Shown: positions 50,882 to 60,489, numbered from the stretch's first letter. The stretch is 64,000 nucleotides of DNA from Lewinellaceae bacterium (GCA_016716135.1 JADJWX010000005.1:248001-312000); one strand, 5' to 3'. A program made the numbers and translations. Notes: a model not told the origin generated them from the sequence alone.

Positions 50882-53188
50882 ATGAATTTTTATAAAATCT
50901 GGTTTTGCCTCGGTATCCTGGCTTTTTCTTCCAATGCCGGAGCACAAGAAATCCGTGGTACAGTTCGAGATGCCGACCTTGGCGCTCCATTGGCAGGTGT
51001 CAGCATCAGCATAGGCCAAACGCCGGACATCGACCAACTGGCCATCACTACCGACGCGGCCGGACAGTTTTTTACCGATGCCTTACGGCCCGGCACTTAC
51101 CTGTGTTTTTTTACGCTGGAAGGCTACGAGCCCTTGTTAATTCCGGAGGTCAGGCTGTCGTCCGGAAAAGAAACTATCCTGGAAATAGCCATGCGCGCCG
51201 CCACAACCGAGCTGCCGAATGTGACCATCAAAGCCACCCCTGCCGACCGCCGGGCGCTACAGCCGCTGGGTGAAATTCCGCTGACCCGCGAGCAAACCCA
51301 ACGCTTTCCGGCTACGTTTTTCGATCCTGCCCGGCTGGCCCTGGCCTATCCCGGTGTGGCCAATACCGACGACCAGGCCAACGGCCTGAGTGTGCGCGGC
51401 AATAGTCCGGCCAACATCCGCTGGCGCCTCGAAGGCCTCGACATCGTCAACCCCAACCACCTGCCCAATGCCGGCACCCTTGGCGACCGGCCCACCACCT
51501 CCAGCGGCGGCGTGCTGTTGTTCTCCGCCCAGTTACTCGACAACTCCTCCCTGCTCACCGGCGCCTACCCTGCCGGTTATGGGGAAGCCCTGGGCGGCAT
51601 TATGGACATCGGCTGGCGCCAGGGCAACAACAAGCGGCATGAGTTTACCGCCCAGGCAGGTCTGCTCGGGCTCGACATTGCCGCCGAAGGCCCGATCAGC
51701 AAAAAAAACGGCCATGCTTATTTGGCAAATTACCGCTACTCCACGGTCGGTTTGCTCGGTGAAATGGGCATTTCCTTCGGCGGCGAAACCATCAGTTTTC
51801 AGGATTTTTCCCTTAAACTGGATTTTGAAGGAAAAAATGGCGGCCACTGGTCGGTATTTGGCATAGGCGGGATCAGTAAAAACACCTTCGAACCGGAGCA
51901 GGACAGCGCTGCCGTCGAGGTGTTCAAAGACTTGCTCGACATCGACTACCAGTCGAAAACAGGCATCCTTGGCGCTTCCCATTGGGCGCCTGTCGGCGAA
52001 AAAACGTCGTACAAGCTGGCTGCCGCCATTTCGGCCCAAAGCAACGAACGGGACTCCCGGTTTTGGGCCGACGGAGGCCATTTTGAACAAGATGAAATTG
52101 ACGAAGAAAAATGGTCAGGTTCGGTGCTGCTTACCCATCAATTCAATCCGAAAAATCGCCTGCAAGCCGGCGCCATGATCAACCGCCAGTTTTTCAAAAC
52201 CGATGCGACCTATCAGTTTCAACCGCAGGAGCGGATCGACCGCTCGTACTGGACCTACCAACCCTGGGTAAGCTATTCCTGGTACAGCAGCAGCTCGAAA
52301 ACGCAAATCCAGGCCGGCCTGCATAGTTTGTTTTTTTTCCTGCAAAACCGCAGCAGCCTCGAACCGCGCCTGCTGCTCACCCAGATTTTGAACGAACGCC
52401 ACCGGATCAGTTTTTCCGCAGTCAAATACAGCCAGGTGGCTTCGCTATGGATTCGGGAGCAGCCCGACCTGACGGAAGCCTGGCAGCTCAGCTTGCGTCA
52501 CAGTTGGAATGCCGCCGAAGTGTGGTCTTTCCGCACCGGGCTTTATTGGCAGCGCATCGACAAGGCCGCGGTGTCCTCCGACGGCCGCGACCCTTTTTCG
52601 ATGCTCAACGTGAGTGAAGGCCCGCTCGCAGCGCCCGATTTTGTGTACACCGGGATGGGCGAAAACAAGGGCCTCGAACTCACTGCCGAGCGCTACCTCA
52701 GTGACGGCTGGTTTTTACTGGCCAATACCTCGATTTTTGACTCCCGCTACCAGGGCAGCGACGGCGTTTGGCGTTCCAGCCGCTGGGACCTGAGCCACAT
52801 TGCCAACCTGACCGCCGGCAAGGAATGGCAGCGCGACCAGTGGCCCGAACGGCTCCGCGCTTTCGGCTTCAACGGCCGCATTACCTGGGCAGGTGGCCAG
52901 CGTGCAGCGCCGATCGACGTGGCGGCTTCGGCGGCCGCGCAGGCCACGGTGTACGACCTGTCGAACGGCTACACGGAACAACTGCCCGATTTTCTGCGCC
53001 TCGACCTGCGGGTGTATTGGCGGCGCAACATCGGCAAACTGCGCAACAGCATTTTCGCGATGGATTTTCAAAATGTGTCGATCCGGAAAAATGTGGCCTA
53101 CCGGTACTACGATGCGTACACGGGAAAGGTGGAAACGAAAGAACAACTGGGACTGGTGCCGAATTTGAGCTGGCGGCTGGAGTTTTAA
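50882..53188 (+). CDS. TonB-dependent receptor-like outer-membrane protein with N-terminal carboxypeptidase-like domain
   Basis: A 768-residue outer-membrane transporter. The ATG at 50882 is chosen; it opens onto the signal peptide MNFYKIWFCLGILAF and the frame upstream is not signal-like. After the signal comes a carboxypeptidase-regulatory-like domain (about 24-108, EIRGTVRDADLGAPLAGVSIS), then the plug (about 130-240, ANGLSVRGNSPANIRWRLEG). A 22-strand-type barrel ends with an aromatic residue (SWRLEF). The TonB box is not obvious. Receptors with this N-terminal domain import siderophores, vitamins, oligosaccharides or peptides; nothing here indicates which. It is not next to a SusD gene, so a glycan role is less likely. 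Confidence 0.88.
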   Translation: MNFYKIWFCLGILAFSSNAGAQEIRGTVRDADLGAPLAGVSISIGQTPDIDQLAITTDAAGQFFTDALRPGTYLCFFTLEGYEPLLIPEVRLSSGKETILEIAMRAATTELPNVTIKATPADRRALQPLGEIPLTREQTQRFPATFFDPARLALAYPGVANTDDQANGLSVRGNSPANIRWRLEGLDIVNPNHLPNAGTLGDRPTTSSGGVLLFSAQLLDNSSLLTGAYPAGYGEALGGIMDIGWRQGNNKRHEFTAQAGLLGLDIAAEGPISKKNGHAYLANYRYSTVGLLGEMGISFGGETISFQDFSLKLDFEGKNGGHWSVFGIGGISKNTFEPEQDSAAVEVFKDLLDIDYQSKTGILGASHWAPVGEKTSYKLAAAISAQSNERDSRFWADGGHFEQDEIDEEKWSGSVLLTHQFNPKNRLQAGAMINRQFFKTDATYQFQPQERIDRSYWTYQPWVSYSWYSSSSKTQIQAGLHSLFFFLQNRSSLEPRLLLTQILNERHRISFSAVKYSQVASLWIREQPDLTEAWQLSLRHSWNAAEVWSFRTGLYWQRIDKAAVSSDGRDPFSMLNVSEGPLAAPDFVYTGMGENKGLELTAERYLSDGWFLLANTSIFDSRYQGSDGVWRSSRWDLSHIANLTAGKEWQRDQWPERLRAFGFNGRITWAGGQRAAPIDVAASAAAQATVYDLSNGYTEQLPDFLRLDLRVYWRRNIGKLRNSIFAMDFQNVSIRKNVAYRYYDAYTGKVETKEQLGLVPNLSWRLEF

Positions 53189-54608
53189 ACGCGGGGGGGG
53201 GGGGCGGGGGGGGGGGGGGGGGGGGGGCCAGCAAGCACAGAGCACAAGGGACCGGCGAAGGGGCAGCCCCACCCGCCCCGGGGTGGCGCCCGGGCCGGGC
53301 GGGCGCCCGGCGGGGGTTGGGGGGGCGGGGCTCCCCCTTGGCGCGCCCAAAACGCGTCAGCCATTCGCCCAACCGCCACACATCCTCAAAAGAATTGTAC
53401 AGCGGCACCGGCGCCAGGCGGATCACATTGGGCTCCCGCCAGTCGGCAATCACCCCGTTTTCGGTGAGGAAATCATAGAGCGCCTTGCCATCATTGCCGG
53501 TGAGGGCTGAAATCTGGCAACCGCGGGCTGCCTGGTCGCGCGGGGTGATGATGCGAAAACGCTGTTGTTTGCGGTTGGCTTCGTCGAGAATAAACTCCAG
53601 GTAAGCGGTGAGTTGCAGGCTTTTGGCGCGCAGGGCTTCCATGCCTGCGGCATCAAAAATTTCGAGGCTGGCTTTGTGTGCGGCGAAGCTGAAAATCTGG
53701 GCATTGCTGAGTTGCCAGCCCTCGGCGCCGTGCATGGGTTTGAAACCCTTGCGCATTTTGAAGCGCTCGGATTCATCGTGCCCCCACCAGCCGGCAAAGC
53801 GCGGCAGTTCCGGATTATTGCCATGGCGCTCGTGCACAAAAGCGCCTGAAGGGCCGCCGGGACCCGAGTTCAGGTACTTATAGCTGCACCACACGGCAAA
53901 GTCGGCGCCCCAGTCGTGTAAGTGCAGCGGCAGATTGCCCGCAGCGTGCGCCAGATCGAAACCGGCATAGGCGCCGGCACGGTGGGCAGCCTGCGTGATG
54001 GCCGGCAAGTCGTAAAACTGGCCGGTGTAGTAGTTGACGCCGCCGAAGAGCACGAGTGCCGTTTTGGCGCCCTCTTTTTCAATGATGGAAACGATATCTT
54101 CCGTGCGCAGGGTGTCTTCGCCCGGGCGGGGCGCCACTTCCACGATCGCCTCTGCGGGATCGAAACCATGCCAGCGCACCTGCGTTTCGAGGGCATACTG
54201 GTCGCTGGGGAAGGCCCCGGCCTCCATGATAATTTTAAAGCGCTCCCGGGTGGGCCGGTAAAACGAAACCATCATCAGGTGCAGGTTTACCGTGAGTGTG
54301 TTCATTACCACTACCTCGTGGGTTTGCGCACCGACGAGCCGTGCCGTTTGTTCCGTCAGAAATTTGTGGTAGTACATCCAGGGCATGGCGCCGCGAAAAT
54401 GGCCTTCCACACCGTAGGTGGCCCACTGATCGAGTTCGGCCAGCAGGGCGGGGCGCACGGTTTTGGGTTGTAAGCCCAGGGAGTTGCCGCAGAAATAGAG
54501 CACCGGGCGGTTGTGGTGTTGCGGGAAAAGGAATTGGTCGCGGTAGTGGCGCAAGGGGTCTTGGGCGTCTTGTTTTTGGGCGAAGTCGAGGGAGTTGGTC
54601 AGGTGCAT
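52881..54608 (-). CDS. kynU: Kynureninase (3' end lost in a G-rich artefact)
   Basis: A PLP enzyme that cleaves L-kynurenine to anthranilate plus alanine (or 3-hydroxykynurenine to 3-hydroxyanthranilate) in tryptophan breakdown. Motifs: HNRPVLYFCGNSLGLQPK, DFAVWCSYKYLNSGPGG with the PLP lysine, and APVPLYNSFEDVWRLGEWL at the real C-terminus. Homologous sequence covers 53340-54608 (about 420 residues, the family length). Beyond about 53340 the frame runs through the poly-G tract and stays open antisense to the TonB receptor until 52881; that tail is not kynureninase and is probably an artefact. No other kynurenine-pathway gene is nearby. The core call is very reliable; the true stop is unknown. 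Confidence 0.85.
   Translation of the reverse strand: MHLTNSLDFAQKQDAQDPLRHYRDQFLFPQHHNRPVLYFCGNSLGLQPKTVRPALLAELDQWATYGVEGHFRGAMPWMYYHKFLTEQTARLVGAQTHEVVVMNTLTVNLHLMMVSFYRPTRERFKIIMEAGAFPSDQYALETQVRWHGFDPAEAIVEVAPRPGEDTLRTEDIVSIIEKEGAKTALVLFGGVNYYTGQFYDLPAITQAAHRAGAYAGFDLAHAAGNLPLHLHDWGADFAVWCSYKYLNSGPGGPSGAFVHERHGNNPELPRFAGWWGHDESERFKMRKGFKPMHGAEGWQLSNAQIFSFAAHKASLEIFDAAGMEALRAKSLQLTAYLEFILDEANRKQQRFRIITPRDQAARGCQISALTGNDGKALYDFLTENGVIADWREPNVIRLAPVPLYNSFEDVWRLGEWLTRFGRAKGEPRPPNPRRAPARPGRHPGAGGAAPSPVPCALCLLAPPPPPPPPPPPAFKTPAASSNSAPVPVVLSFPPFPCTHRSTGRPHFSGSTHFENPSRKCCCAVCRCCAANTPAGRGAENRAVVPCSRSTGRTPWPARPPKPPRRSALHAGHLPR
53189..53340. other. G-homopolymer/low-complexity tract, probable sequence artefact
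   Basis: Twelve G, one C, then 22 G at 53193-53227, followed by about 110 bp of extremely GC-rich, G-run-studded sequence. It starts right after the TonB receptor stop and ends inside the kynureninase 3' end. No comparable tract exists elsewhere in the window. Base-calling poly-G, or an assembly gap filled with low-quality bases, is the simplest explanation. Confidence 0.75.
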
Positions 54609-54687
54609 GTGTTTTGTCCGTTAAACCTGGGCGTGCCGGAAAAGAAGGCCGAATGTATTTTCAAGTTGCAATAATCGGAAAATTGCC

Positions 54688-54733
54688 ACAACAATGCCGG
54701 CCCTGCGAGTTTTTGCCGGGCCGGCATTATTGT
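54688..54733 (-). terminator. Long stem-loop between the cyclase 3' end and kynU
   Basis: Arms 54688-54703 and 54718-54733 pair over 16 bases with one mismatch and a 14-nt loop. It lies 81 bp beyond the cyclase stop on the minus strand and upstream of kynU. There is no U-run, so it may end the cyclase transcript with other help or act in the kynU leader. Confidence 0.5.
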
Positions 54734-54813
54734 AGCAAGATCATACCAGATTTGTCTGTAGTCGAACCGCGTAGCGGTGGCATTTTGCTCCTGCAATCTG
54801 GAAGTCATGGCAT

Positions 54814-57204
54814 TCAATCTTCCACAAAATACATATCCACCAAACCCTTGTTGTGCACCTCCTTTTTACCCCGGTAGGTGCATGCATACTTATGCTCGAT
54901 GGCTGCGCGGGTGGCCCCGGAAATATTGATGCGCCCGGGCTCGCCGAGTTCTTCCAGGCGGGCGGCCAGGTTGACGGCATCGCCCCAGATGTCGTAGGCA
55001 AATTTGTTTTTGCCAACAACACCGGCAATCACCGGGCCGGTATGTACACCAATGCGCATTTCACGAAAAACGGCATCCGGATTCGCAGCATTGCGTTTTT
55101 TCAACCAGTCGACCATTTCGCGGGCTGCGCTCACGGCATCCAGTGCATGGGTGGTATTGGGTACGGGAAGGCCGCCTACGCACATGTAAGCGTCGCCGAT
55201 GGTTTTGATTTTTTCCAGACCGTATTTTTCACAAATCTCGTCAAAGCCCAGAAAGCAGGCATTGAGTTCGTCGATGAGCCTTTCCGGCGTGAGCGAAGCC
55301 GACAGGCTGGTGAAATTCAGAAAATCGGTGAACAGCACCGTAGCCGCTTCATAGAACCGGGGGGTTGCATAGCCCTGGCTGCGCAGTTCCTGCGCCACCT
55401 CATCGGGCAGGATGTTGAGCAGCAGGCGGTCGCTCTTTTGGCGTTCTTCTTCAATCTGTTCTTTTTGGGCTTCAATTTTTTGATTTTTCGCCGCCAAACG
55501 CCGGCTGGAGCGGCGGGCCAGCCACCAGGCCAACCCCAACAACGCGAGAATGACCATGCCCAGGCTACCCACCCCGTACACAAAGCGTCGGAAACTTTCC
55601 TGCTCGCTTTGCTGGTATTCCTGGTCGCGGCGCAGCTGTTCCACGCGTACGCTGTCGGTCATCCGTTTTGCCCGGTCGATCTGTTCCTGTTGTCGCAGGC
55701 CGGCAATCAGGCGCTCCTGTTTCTCGGCATCCAACTGCTGGGCTGCCAGCCGAAGTTGCTGATTGGCTTGCAGGGCCAGGAGGGTTTGTTCCCGAAGTTT
55801 GGATTGGTCGACATCTTTTTGGGCCTGCAGCAAGCGCACTTCATCTTCCCGGCGCTGGCGGTCGAGCTCCAGGTTTTCGTTCATCAGTTTGAGGCGCTCC
55901 TGTTCGTACCGGGACTGCTGGAGTTCGAGGTCTTTAAAATTTTGCCGGGTGATGAGGTATTTGATCTGACCTTCCGCCTCACTGAGCAAGGTCCGTTGAC
56001 GGTCAATGCGTTGCTGGCGGTTTTGGTCGCGCAGGCGGATGGAATCATTCAGGATCAGGTATTGCTGGTAGGCATCAAAGGCATTTTCAAAATCATACAA
56101 CTGGTAATAAATGTCGGCCGAAGTGCGGTAGCAACGAGCCAGCAATTCGCTTTGCTTTGTGTTTTTAGCCAACTGGATCGCCTCATTATTGTGAGTCAGG
56201 GCATTGTATACATCGCGATTGCTGAAGTACACGCCGGCGATCAGGTGCTCCAGGCTGGCTATGGTTGGCCAGTCGTTTTCCTTGTTCAGTTCGCGCCTGG
56301 CCCGGAGGAGGTATTCGATCCCGGCCTTGCTGTCGCCGATATTATGCAGGGCAATCCCAATATTGGCGTAAACGACCTTGATATGGTCGCAATTGATGTA
56401 CTCGCATTGCAGTTCGGCCTTTCGAAAATATTCCAGGGCGCGTTTGTAATCGCGCAGCACGGTATACTGCTTGCCCATGTTGTTGTACATCACGGCGCGG
56501 TCTTCCGGGTAGCCGTTGTATTCGATAATTTCTTCAATGGCCAGGTAGTAAAAAAGGCCTTTGCCGGGGTTGCCGTGGTCGCTGTATGAATTGGCCAGTT
56601 TCTGGTAAATTTTGACCAGGCTGGGAAAGTTGTTAGTCTCTTTATAATACCGGATCAGATCCTTGTAAATCACTTCGGCACTGTCGTACTGCATATTGGA
56701 CAAACAGGCGTCGGCTGCTTTTTCCATGGTGGGGTAGTCCTCCGGTTCCAGTATCAGTACTTTCCGGTAATAGCGCCGGGCCTGTTCATACAGTTTTTCT
56801 TTCAGAAAAAGGTCGCCCAAGCCACCATATACCTCCAGAAGCGCCGACTTATCCAAAACCAAGGGGTTGGAAACACCACCCGGGCTCAACTTTTCTTCCG
56901 CTTCCAGAAAATATTGCAGGGCTTCTTCAGTGCGGCCGGTGCGGGCACAAATCTGTCCCAATAAAATAGATGCGCGTACCGTACCGCCGTCGTACCGCAG
57001 GTCGCGCGCAATGCGCAGGCTTTGAGTTGCCAGGGCATATTTTTCAGTTTCGGAGCCCGATGCCCGGGCGCGGCTCAGGAGTTCGTCAATTTCGATCGTG
57101 GAATGCTCCAATTCTTCCAGGCTCTGAGCCGGGAGCGAAACAGCCAGGCTCCCAAGAAGGAGCACCGGCAATATCAGGCGCAAGAAATGGCATAAAAGAG
57201 GCAT
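54814..57204 (-). CDS. TPR-containing class III adenylate cyclase, membrane-bound
   Basis: A 796-residue signalling protein with a signal peptide (to about 26), TPR-like repeats (about 90-400), a coiled coil (about 410-545), a membrane segment (about 553-575) and a C-terminal class III cyclase domain (about 600-790). Metal ligands are Asp in LFTDFLNFT and in IGDAYMCVGG. The substrate-specifying Lys of KIKTIGDAY and Asp of YDIWGDAVNLAARLE point to ATP rather than GTP. It should make cAMP in response to a signal sensed by the periplasmic TPR region. The architecture is common in Bacteroidota. The gene stands alone on the minus strand; the cAMP-responsive target is not visible. Confidence 0.9.
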   Translation of the reverse strand: MPLLCHFLRLILPVLLLGSLAVSLPAQSLEELEHSTIEIDELLSRARASGSETEKYALATQSLRIARDLRYDGGTVRASILLGQICARTGRTEEALQYFLEAEEKLSPGGVSNPLVLDKSALLEVYGGLGDLFLKEKLYEQARRYYRKVLILEPEDYPTMEKAADACLSNMQYDSAEVIYKDLIRYYKETNNFPSLVKIYQKLANSYSDHGNPGKGLFYYLAIEEIIEYNGYPEDRAVMYNNMGKQYTVLRDYKRALEYFRKAELQCEYINCDHIKVVYANIGIALHNIGDSKAGIEYLLRARRELNKENDWPTIASLEHLIAGVYFSNRDVYNALTHNNEAIQLAKNTKQSELLARCYRTSADIYYQLYDFENAFDAYQQYLILNDSIRLRDQNRQQRIDRQRTLLSEAEGQIKYLITRQNFKDLELQQSRYEQERLKLMNENLELDRQRREDEVRLLQAQKDVDQSKLREQTLLALQANQQLRLAAQQLDAEKQERLIAGLRQQEQIDRAKRMTDSVRVEQLRRDQEYQQSEQESFRRFVYGVGSLGMVILALLGLAWWLARRSSRRLAAKNQKIEAQKEQIEEERQKSDRLLLNILPDEVAQELRSQGYATPRFYEAATVLFTDFLNFTSLSASLTPERLIDELNACFLGFDEICEKYGLEKIKTIGDAYMCVGGLPVPNTTHALDAVSAAREMVDWLKKRNAANPDAVFREMRIGVHTGPVIAGVVGKNKFAYDIWGDAVNLAARLEELGEPGRINISGATRAAIEHKYACTYRGKKEVHNKGLVDMYFVED

Positions 57205-57327
57205 CTCACAAAGTTGATAAAAACTCGCTGCATAGCAGGCAATTTGGGTTTATTCTTGTATCGGTTCTAGTCAGGTTATGTTTAATTTTCGGTCTGCAGC
57301 CCACCAATGAATCGGGGAACAAAAAAA

Positions 57328-60294
57328 CTATTCCACATAAATTTCATCCGCAAACAGCCAGCAGGGGTTTCCGGCGCCTTTGTGCCCTTCCGGGCATTTG
57401 CCCAGCGTCTGCCCGATAACCCTAACGTACCGGGTGTTAACATTGTCGAGCGGTACAGCCAATTTATTTTGTAAGGCCCCGGTGGCGGTCACCGGCACGT
57501 CGTTCAGCACGGGGTTGCCGGCCGGTCTGAAGTTTTTACCGTCATCCGAAACTTCCACGCGCAAACTCACGGGGAAAAATATCCAGGAATTTTCGTCCTG
57601 CAAAAAATTAGCCTGCACGAGGCTGATCGGCTTTTTACTGCCCAGGTCAATCACCACATCGAGGTTGTTGCCCTCATAGCCCTGCCAGCGCCCCGACCGG
57701 AAATCCGCCCCGCCGGGCTGCAAATCCACCAGAGCCTGCTTGCCGCCGCCGGTGTATTGCGCGCTGTAGGGGTGCGCGATGTGCAAAATGCGCAGGTCGG
57801 AGCGCAGTTTGAAAAATTCCGCTTCAGCCACCGGACTTTTTCGGCCCTGGCGTTCGGCGTAGAAAAACAGGTTGGTGTTTTCCCGAATAGTGAGCGGCTC
57901 CCGGTAAACCTGGTACCCGGAATCCGGCAGTCCAACGCCGGTGCCTGCGGAAAAATAAATGACAGCTTCCGGATCGGCGCAGCCGAGTGTGATTTTCTGT
58001 TTATCCTGAAAAACACGGCTGGAGCCCGCTGCAACGAATGGTATCGGCACGATAGGCGCACCCCCAATTTCCGACACCGGGCGTTCCTCCGGTTTTTTAC
58101 CCCATTCGGAGGGCTTGTCGCCCATGTCGAAACGCAGCGCACCGCCGTTGCGGATGTCCTCGTGTGTGATCCAGGTTTTTGCCAGTGGTTGCCCATTCAG
58201 GTAGGCCTGTTGGATATACGGGCGGCGTGCCGACGCACCTTTTGCCTCGATGATAAACGTTTTCCCGTTGTCCAGCCGGATGGTGGCTTTTTCAAAAAGT
58301 GGCGTGCCGATGACGTACCCGGCGCTACCCGGCACCACCGGGTAGAAGCCCAGCGCGGAAAAAACGTACCAGGCCGACATCTGGCCGCAGTCTTCATTGC
58401 CGCTCAGGCCGTCGGGGCGGTCGGTGTACTGTTCATCGAGAATTTGCCGCACGCGTTGCTGGGTTTTCCAGGGCTGGCCGGCGTAGTTGTACAGGTAGGC
58501 CATGTGGTGGCTGGGCTCGTTGCCCTGTACGTACTGGCCGATCATGCCGGTGATGTCGGCCTGTTGGCGGCCTGTGGTTTTGGTTTCGGCGGTGAAAAGT
58601 TTGTCCAACTGAAGGGCAAATTTTTCGGGGCCGCCCAGCAGCTGCATCATCCCCGACACATCTTGCGGCGCCGCAAACCGGTATTGCCAGGCATTGGCCT
58701 CCGTGTAGTTGAAATTGACCTCGTAGGGGTCGAAGGGCGTATGCCAGGTGGAATTATTTTTGGCGCGGAAAAAGCCGGTAGCCGGGTCGAATACATTTTT
58801 ATAAAACTGTGCCCGGCGCAGGAAACTGTCGGCCAGGTCACGCCGGCCAAGTTCTTCGGCCATTTGCGCGATACACCAGTCGTCGAAAGCGTACTCCAGG
58901 GTTTTTGAAACCGACTCCGGTTCTTCATCGGAAGGAATGTAGCCCAGTTTCCGGTACCAGTTGAGGCCGTAACGGTCCTGATTGGCACTGGCGAGCATGG
59001 CTTCCAGGGCATGGTGGCCGTTGTACCCCCGAATCCCCTTGCGCCAGGCGTCGAGGATAACGGGTATAGCATGGTTGCCGATCATGCAGTCGGTTTCGCA
59101 GGCGCTGAGTTCCCAAATTGGGAGCAGGCCGCCTTGTTCGTATTGCCGCAAAAAAGTTTGGATAAAATCGGCAGTGCGCCTGGGTTCCAAAATGGTAAAC
59201 AGCGGTTTGCAGGCGCGGTAGGTATCCCAAAGTGAAAAAACGGTGTACACGTCGTGGTCTTTGGCGGTGTGGATTTCCATGTCGCGACCGCGGTATTCGC
59301 CGTTCACATCCGAATAAAGATTGGGCGCCAGCATGGTATGGTACAAGGCCGTGTAAAACGTGCGTTGTTGCGCTTCAGAACCGCCCTCCAATGCAATTTT
59401 GCCCAATTGGGCGGCCCATTTGGCCTGGGTTTCGGCTTTTATTTTTTCAAAATCAAAATCCGGACATTCGGCGTCCAGGTTTTGCCGGGCATTTTGCACA
59501 CTCACCGCCGACAGGGCTACCGTGGCCACAATGGGCAGGCCTTTGTAGCCGTAAAAATCGAGCAGCCCGACAATGGCCTTGCTGTTCACCGACAGTTGGG
59601 AGTAGTGGGGTTCTTTGGTCAAATCAATAATCCGGGAGTTGAAAAACGGCCGGGAAAAGCGGATGGCAAAATACACCCGTTGATCTTTGGCCCAGGCGCT
59701 CGACATGCGGTAGCCCACCAGCTCGCGGTCGCTGACTACCGTCATGCTGGAGCTTAGCACCTGATCCCGGTGGCGCAGGTCGATCATCAGGTGGCCAAAG
59801 TCGCGGTTGGCCGGGAAGTTGTACCGATGCACGCCGACGCGTTCTGTGGCCGTGAGTTCTACCAATACCTGGTCGGGTTCGTTGTTGAGCACCACGGAAT
59901 AGTAGCCCGGCTCGGCGTTTTCATCGGCTTTTTTGAACGGCGCCGCGTATTCCTGCGGATCGAAAAACACGCCGCGCATGTAGGGTTGGATCAGGATGTC
60001 GCCGTAATCGGGCACACCGGTACCACTCAGGTGCGTATGGCTGAATCCGTAGATCAGCGAGTCGGAATAATGATAGCCGGAACAACCGTCCCAGCCCTCA
60101 AGGCGGGTGTCGGGGCTGAGTTGTACCATGCCGAAGGGAGCGGTAGCGCCGGGAAAGGTATGCCCGTGTGCATCGGTGCCGATGAACGGATCAACGAGGT
60201 CCAGAATTGCGGATTGCGGATTAGCAGTTGCGGATTGTGCATTCAGGGTGCTAGAGCCGGCCAATAGAAAACCGAAAAGGAAAATACGGTACAT
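57328..60294 (-). CDS. GH92 family alpha-mannosidase-like glycoside hydrolase, secreted
   Basis: An exported calcium-dependent exo-alpha-mannosidase family protein, 988 residues. The start at 60294 opens onto the signal peptide MYRIFLFGFLLAGSSTLNAQ; 37 extra in-frame codons upstream are not family-like. GH92 marks are DPFIGTDAHGHTFPGATAP near the start, GYHYSDSLIYGFSHTHLSGTG, SLWDTYRACKPLFT, and the later GNEDCGQMSAWYVFSALGFYP (catalytic-base region). A discoidin-like/F5-8-type C-terminal part (about 830-988) may bind carbohydrate. GH92 enzymes trim alpha-1,2-, 1,3- or 1,6-mannose from N-glycans; which linkage cannot be read here. It stands alone, without a Sus pair. Confidence 0.92.
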   Translation of the reverse strand: MYRIFLFGFLLAGSSTLNAQSATANPQSAILDLVDPFIGTDAHGHTFPGATAPFGMVQLSPDTRLEGWDGCSGYHYSDSLIYGFSHTHLSGTGVPDYGDILIQPYMRGVFFDPQEYAAPFKKADENAEPGYYSVVLNNEPDQVLVELTATERVGVHRYNFPANRDFGHLMIDLRHRDQVLSSSMTVVSDRELVGYRMSSAWAKDQRVYFAIRFSRPFFNSRIIDLTKEPHYSQLSVNSKAIVGLLDFYGYKGLPIVATVALSAVSVQNARQNLDAECPDFDFEKIKAETQAKWAAQLGKIALEGGSEAQQRTFYTALYHTMLAPNLYSDVNGEYRGRDMEIHTAKDHDVYTVFSLWDTYRACKPLFTILEPRRTADFIQTFLRQYEQGGLLPIWELSACETDCMIGNHAIPVILDAWRKGIRGYNGHHALEAMLASANQDRYGLNWYRKLGYIPSDEEPESVSKTLEYAFDDWCIAQMAEELGRRDLADSFLRRAQFYKNVFDPATGFFRAKNNSTWHTPFDPYEVNFNYTEANAWQYRFAAPQDVSGMMQLLGGPEKFALQLDKLFTAETKTTGRQQADITGMIGQYVQGNEPSHHMAYLYNYAGQPWKTQQRVRQILDEQYTDRPDGLSGNEDCGQMSAWYVFSALGFYPVVPGSAGYVIGTPLFEKATIRLDNGKTFIIEAKGASARRPYIQQAYLNGQPLAKTWITHEDIRNGGALRFDMGDKPSEWGKKPEERPVSEIGGAPIVPIPFVAAGSSRVFQDKQKITLGCADPEAVIYFSAGTGVGLPDSGYQVYREPLTIRENTNLFFYAERQGRKSPVAEAEFFKLRSDLRILHIAHPYSAQYTGGGKQALVDLQPGGADFRSGRWQGYEGNNLDVVIDLGSKKPISLVQANFLQDENSWIFFPVSLRVEVSDDGKNFRPAGNPVLNDVPVTATGALQNKLAVPLDNVNTRYVRVIGQTLGKCPEGHKGAGNPCWLFADEIYVE

Positions 60295-60319
60295 GGTTGG
60301 TGGTAGGTTGATGGCCCGG

Positions 60320-60327
60320 CAAAGGTA
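60320..60327 (-). promoter_or_regulatory. -7-like box upstream of the GH92 gene
   Basis: TACCTTTG on the minus strand (60327 down to 60320), 25 bp before the GH92 start, fits the TAnnTTTG consensus. No clear -33 TTG is found at the right distance, so the promoter call is tentative. Confidence 0.35.
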
Positions 60328-60376
60328 CGGGATTGTGCGTTGCGGCCTGGCGCGGGTGCGATGTATAAAAAAAATA

Positions 60377-60448
60377 ACCGCGAAGGTGCAAAGACGCGAA
60401 GGCATACAAGTGGGTCATTGTGCCTTCGCGTCTTCGCGTCTTCGCGGT
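60377..60448. repeat. Inverted repeat of CGCGAAG units, REP/MITE-like
   Basis: Two 28-bp arms (60377-60404 and 60421-60448) are reverse complements with three mismatches and a 16-bp spacer. Each arm is built from CGCGAAGN units. It lies in the gap between the GH92 gene and a small membrane-protein ORF. Elements of this look are dispersed in many Bacteroidota genomes. Confidence 0.75.
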
Positions 60449-60489
60449 TTCAAAAACAGTATCGGAAAAAAAGGATTTCGCGCAGCGGC

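Noticed and set aside
52768..53478. Open plus-strand frame crossing the poly-G tract
   Set aside because: Contains poly-Gly from the artefact and out-of-frame TonB receptor sequence; no family resemblance.
23353..54608. A functional link between kynureninase and the kynurenine-forming MbnP/MbnH-like pair
   Set aside because: Kynureninase acts on free kynurenine, the genes are about 29 kb apart and nothing ties them together in sequence.
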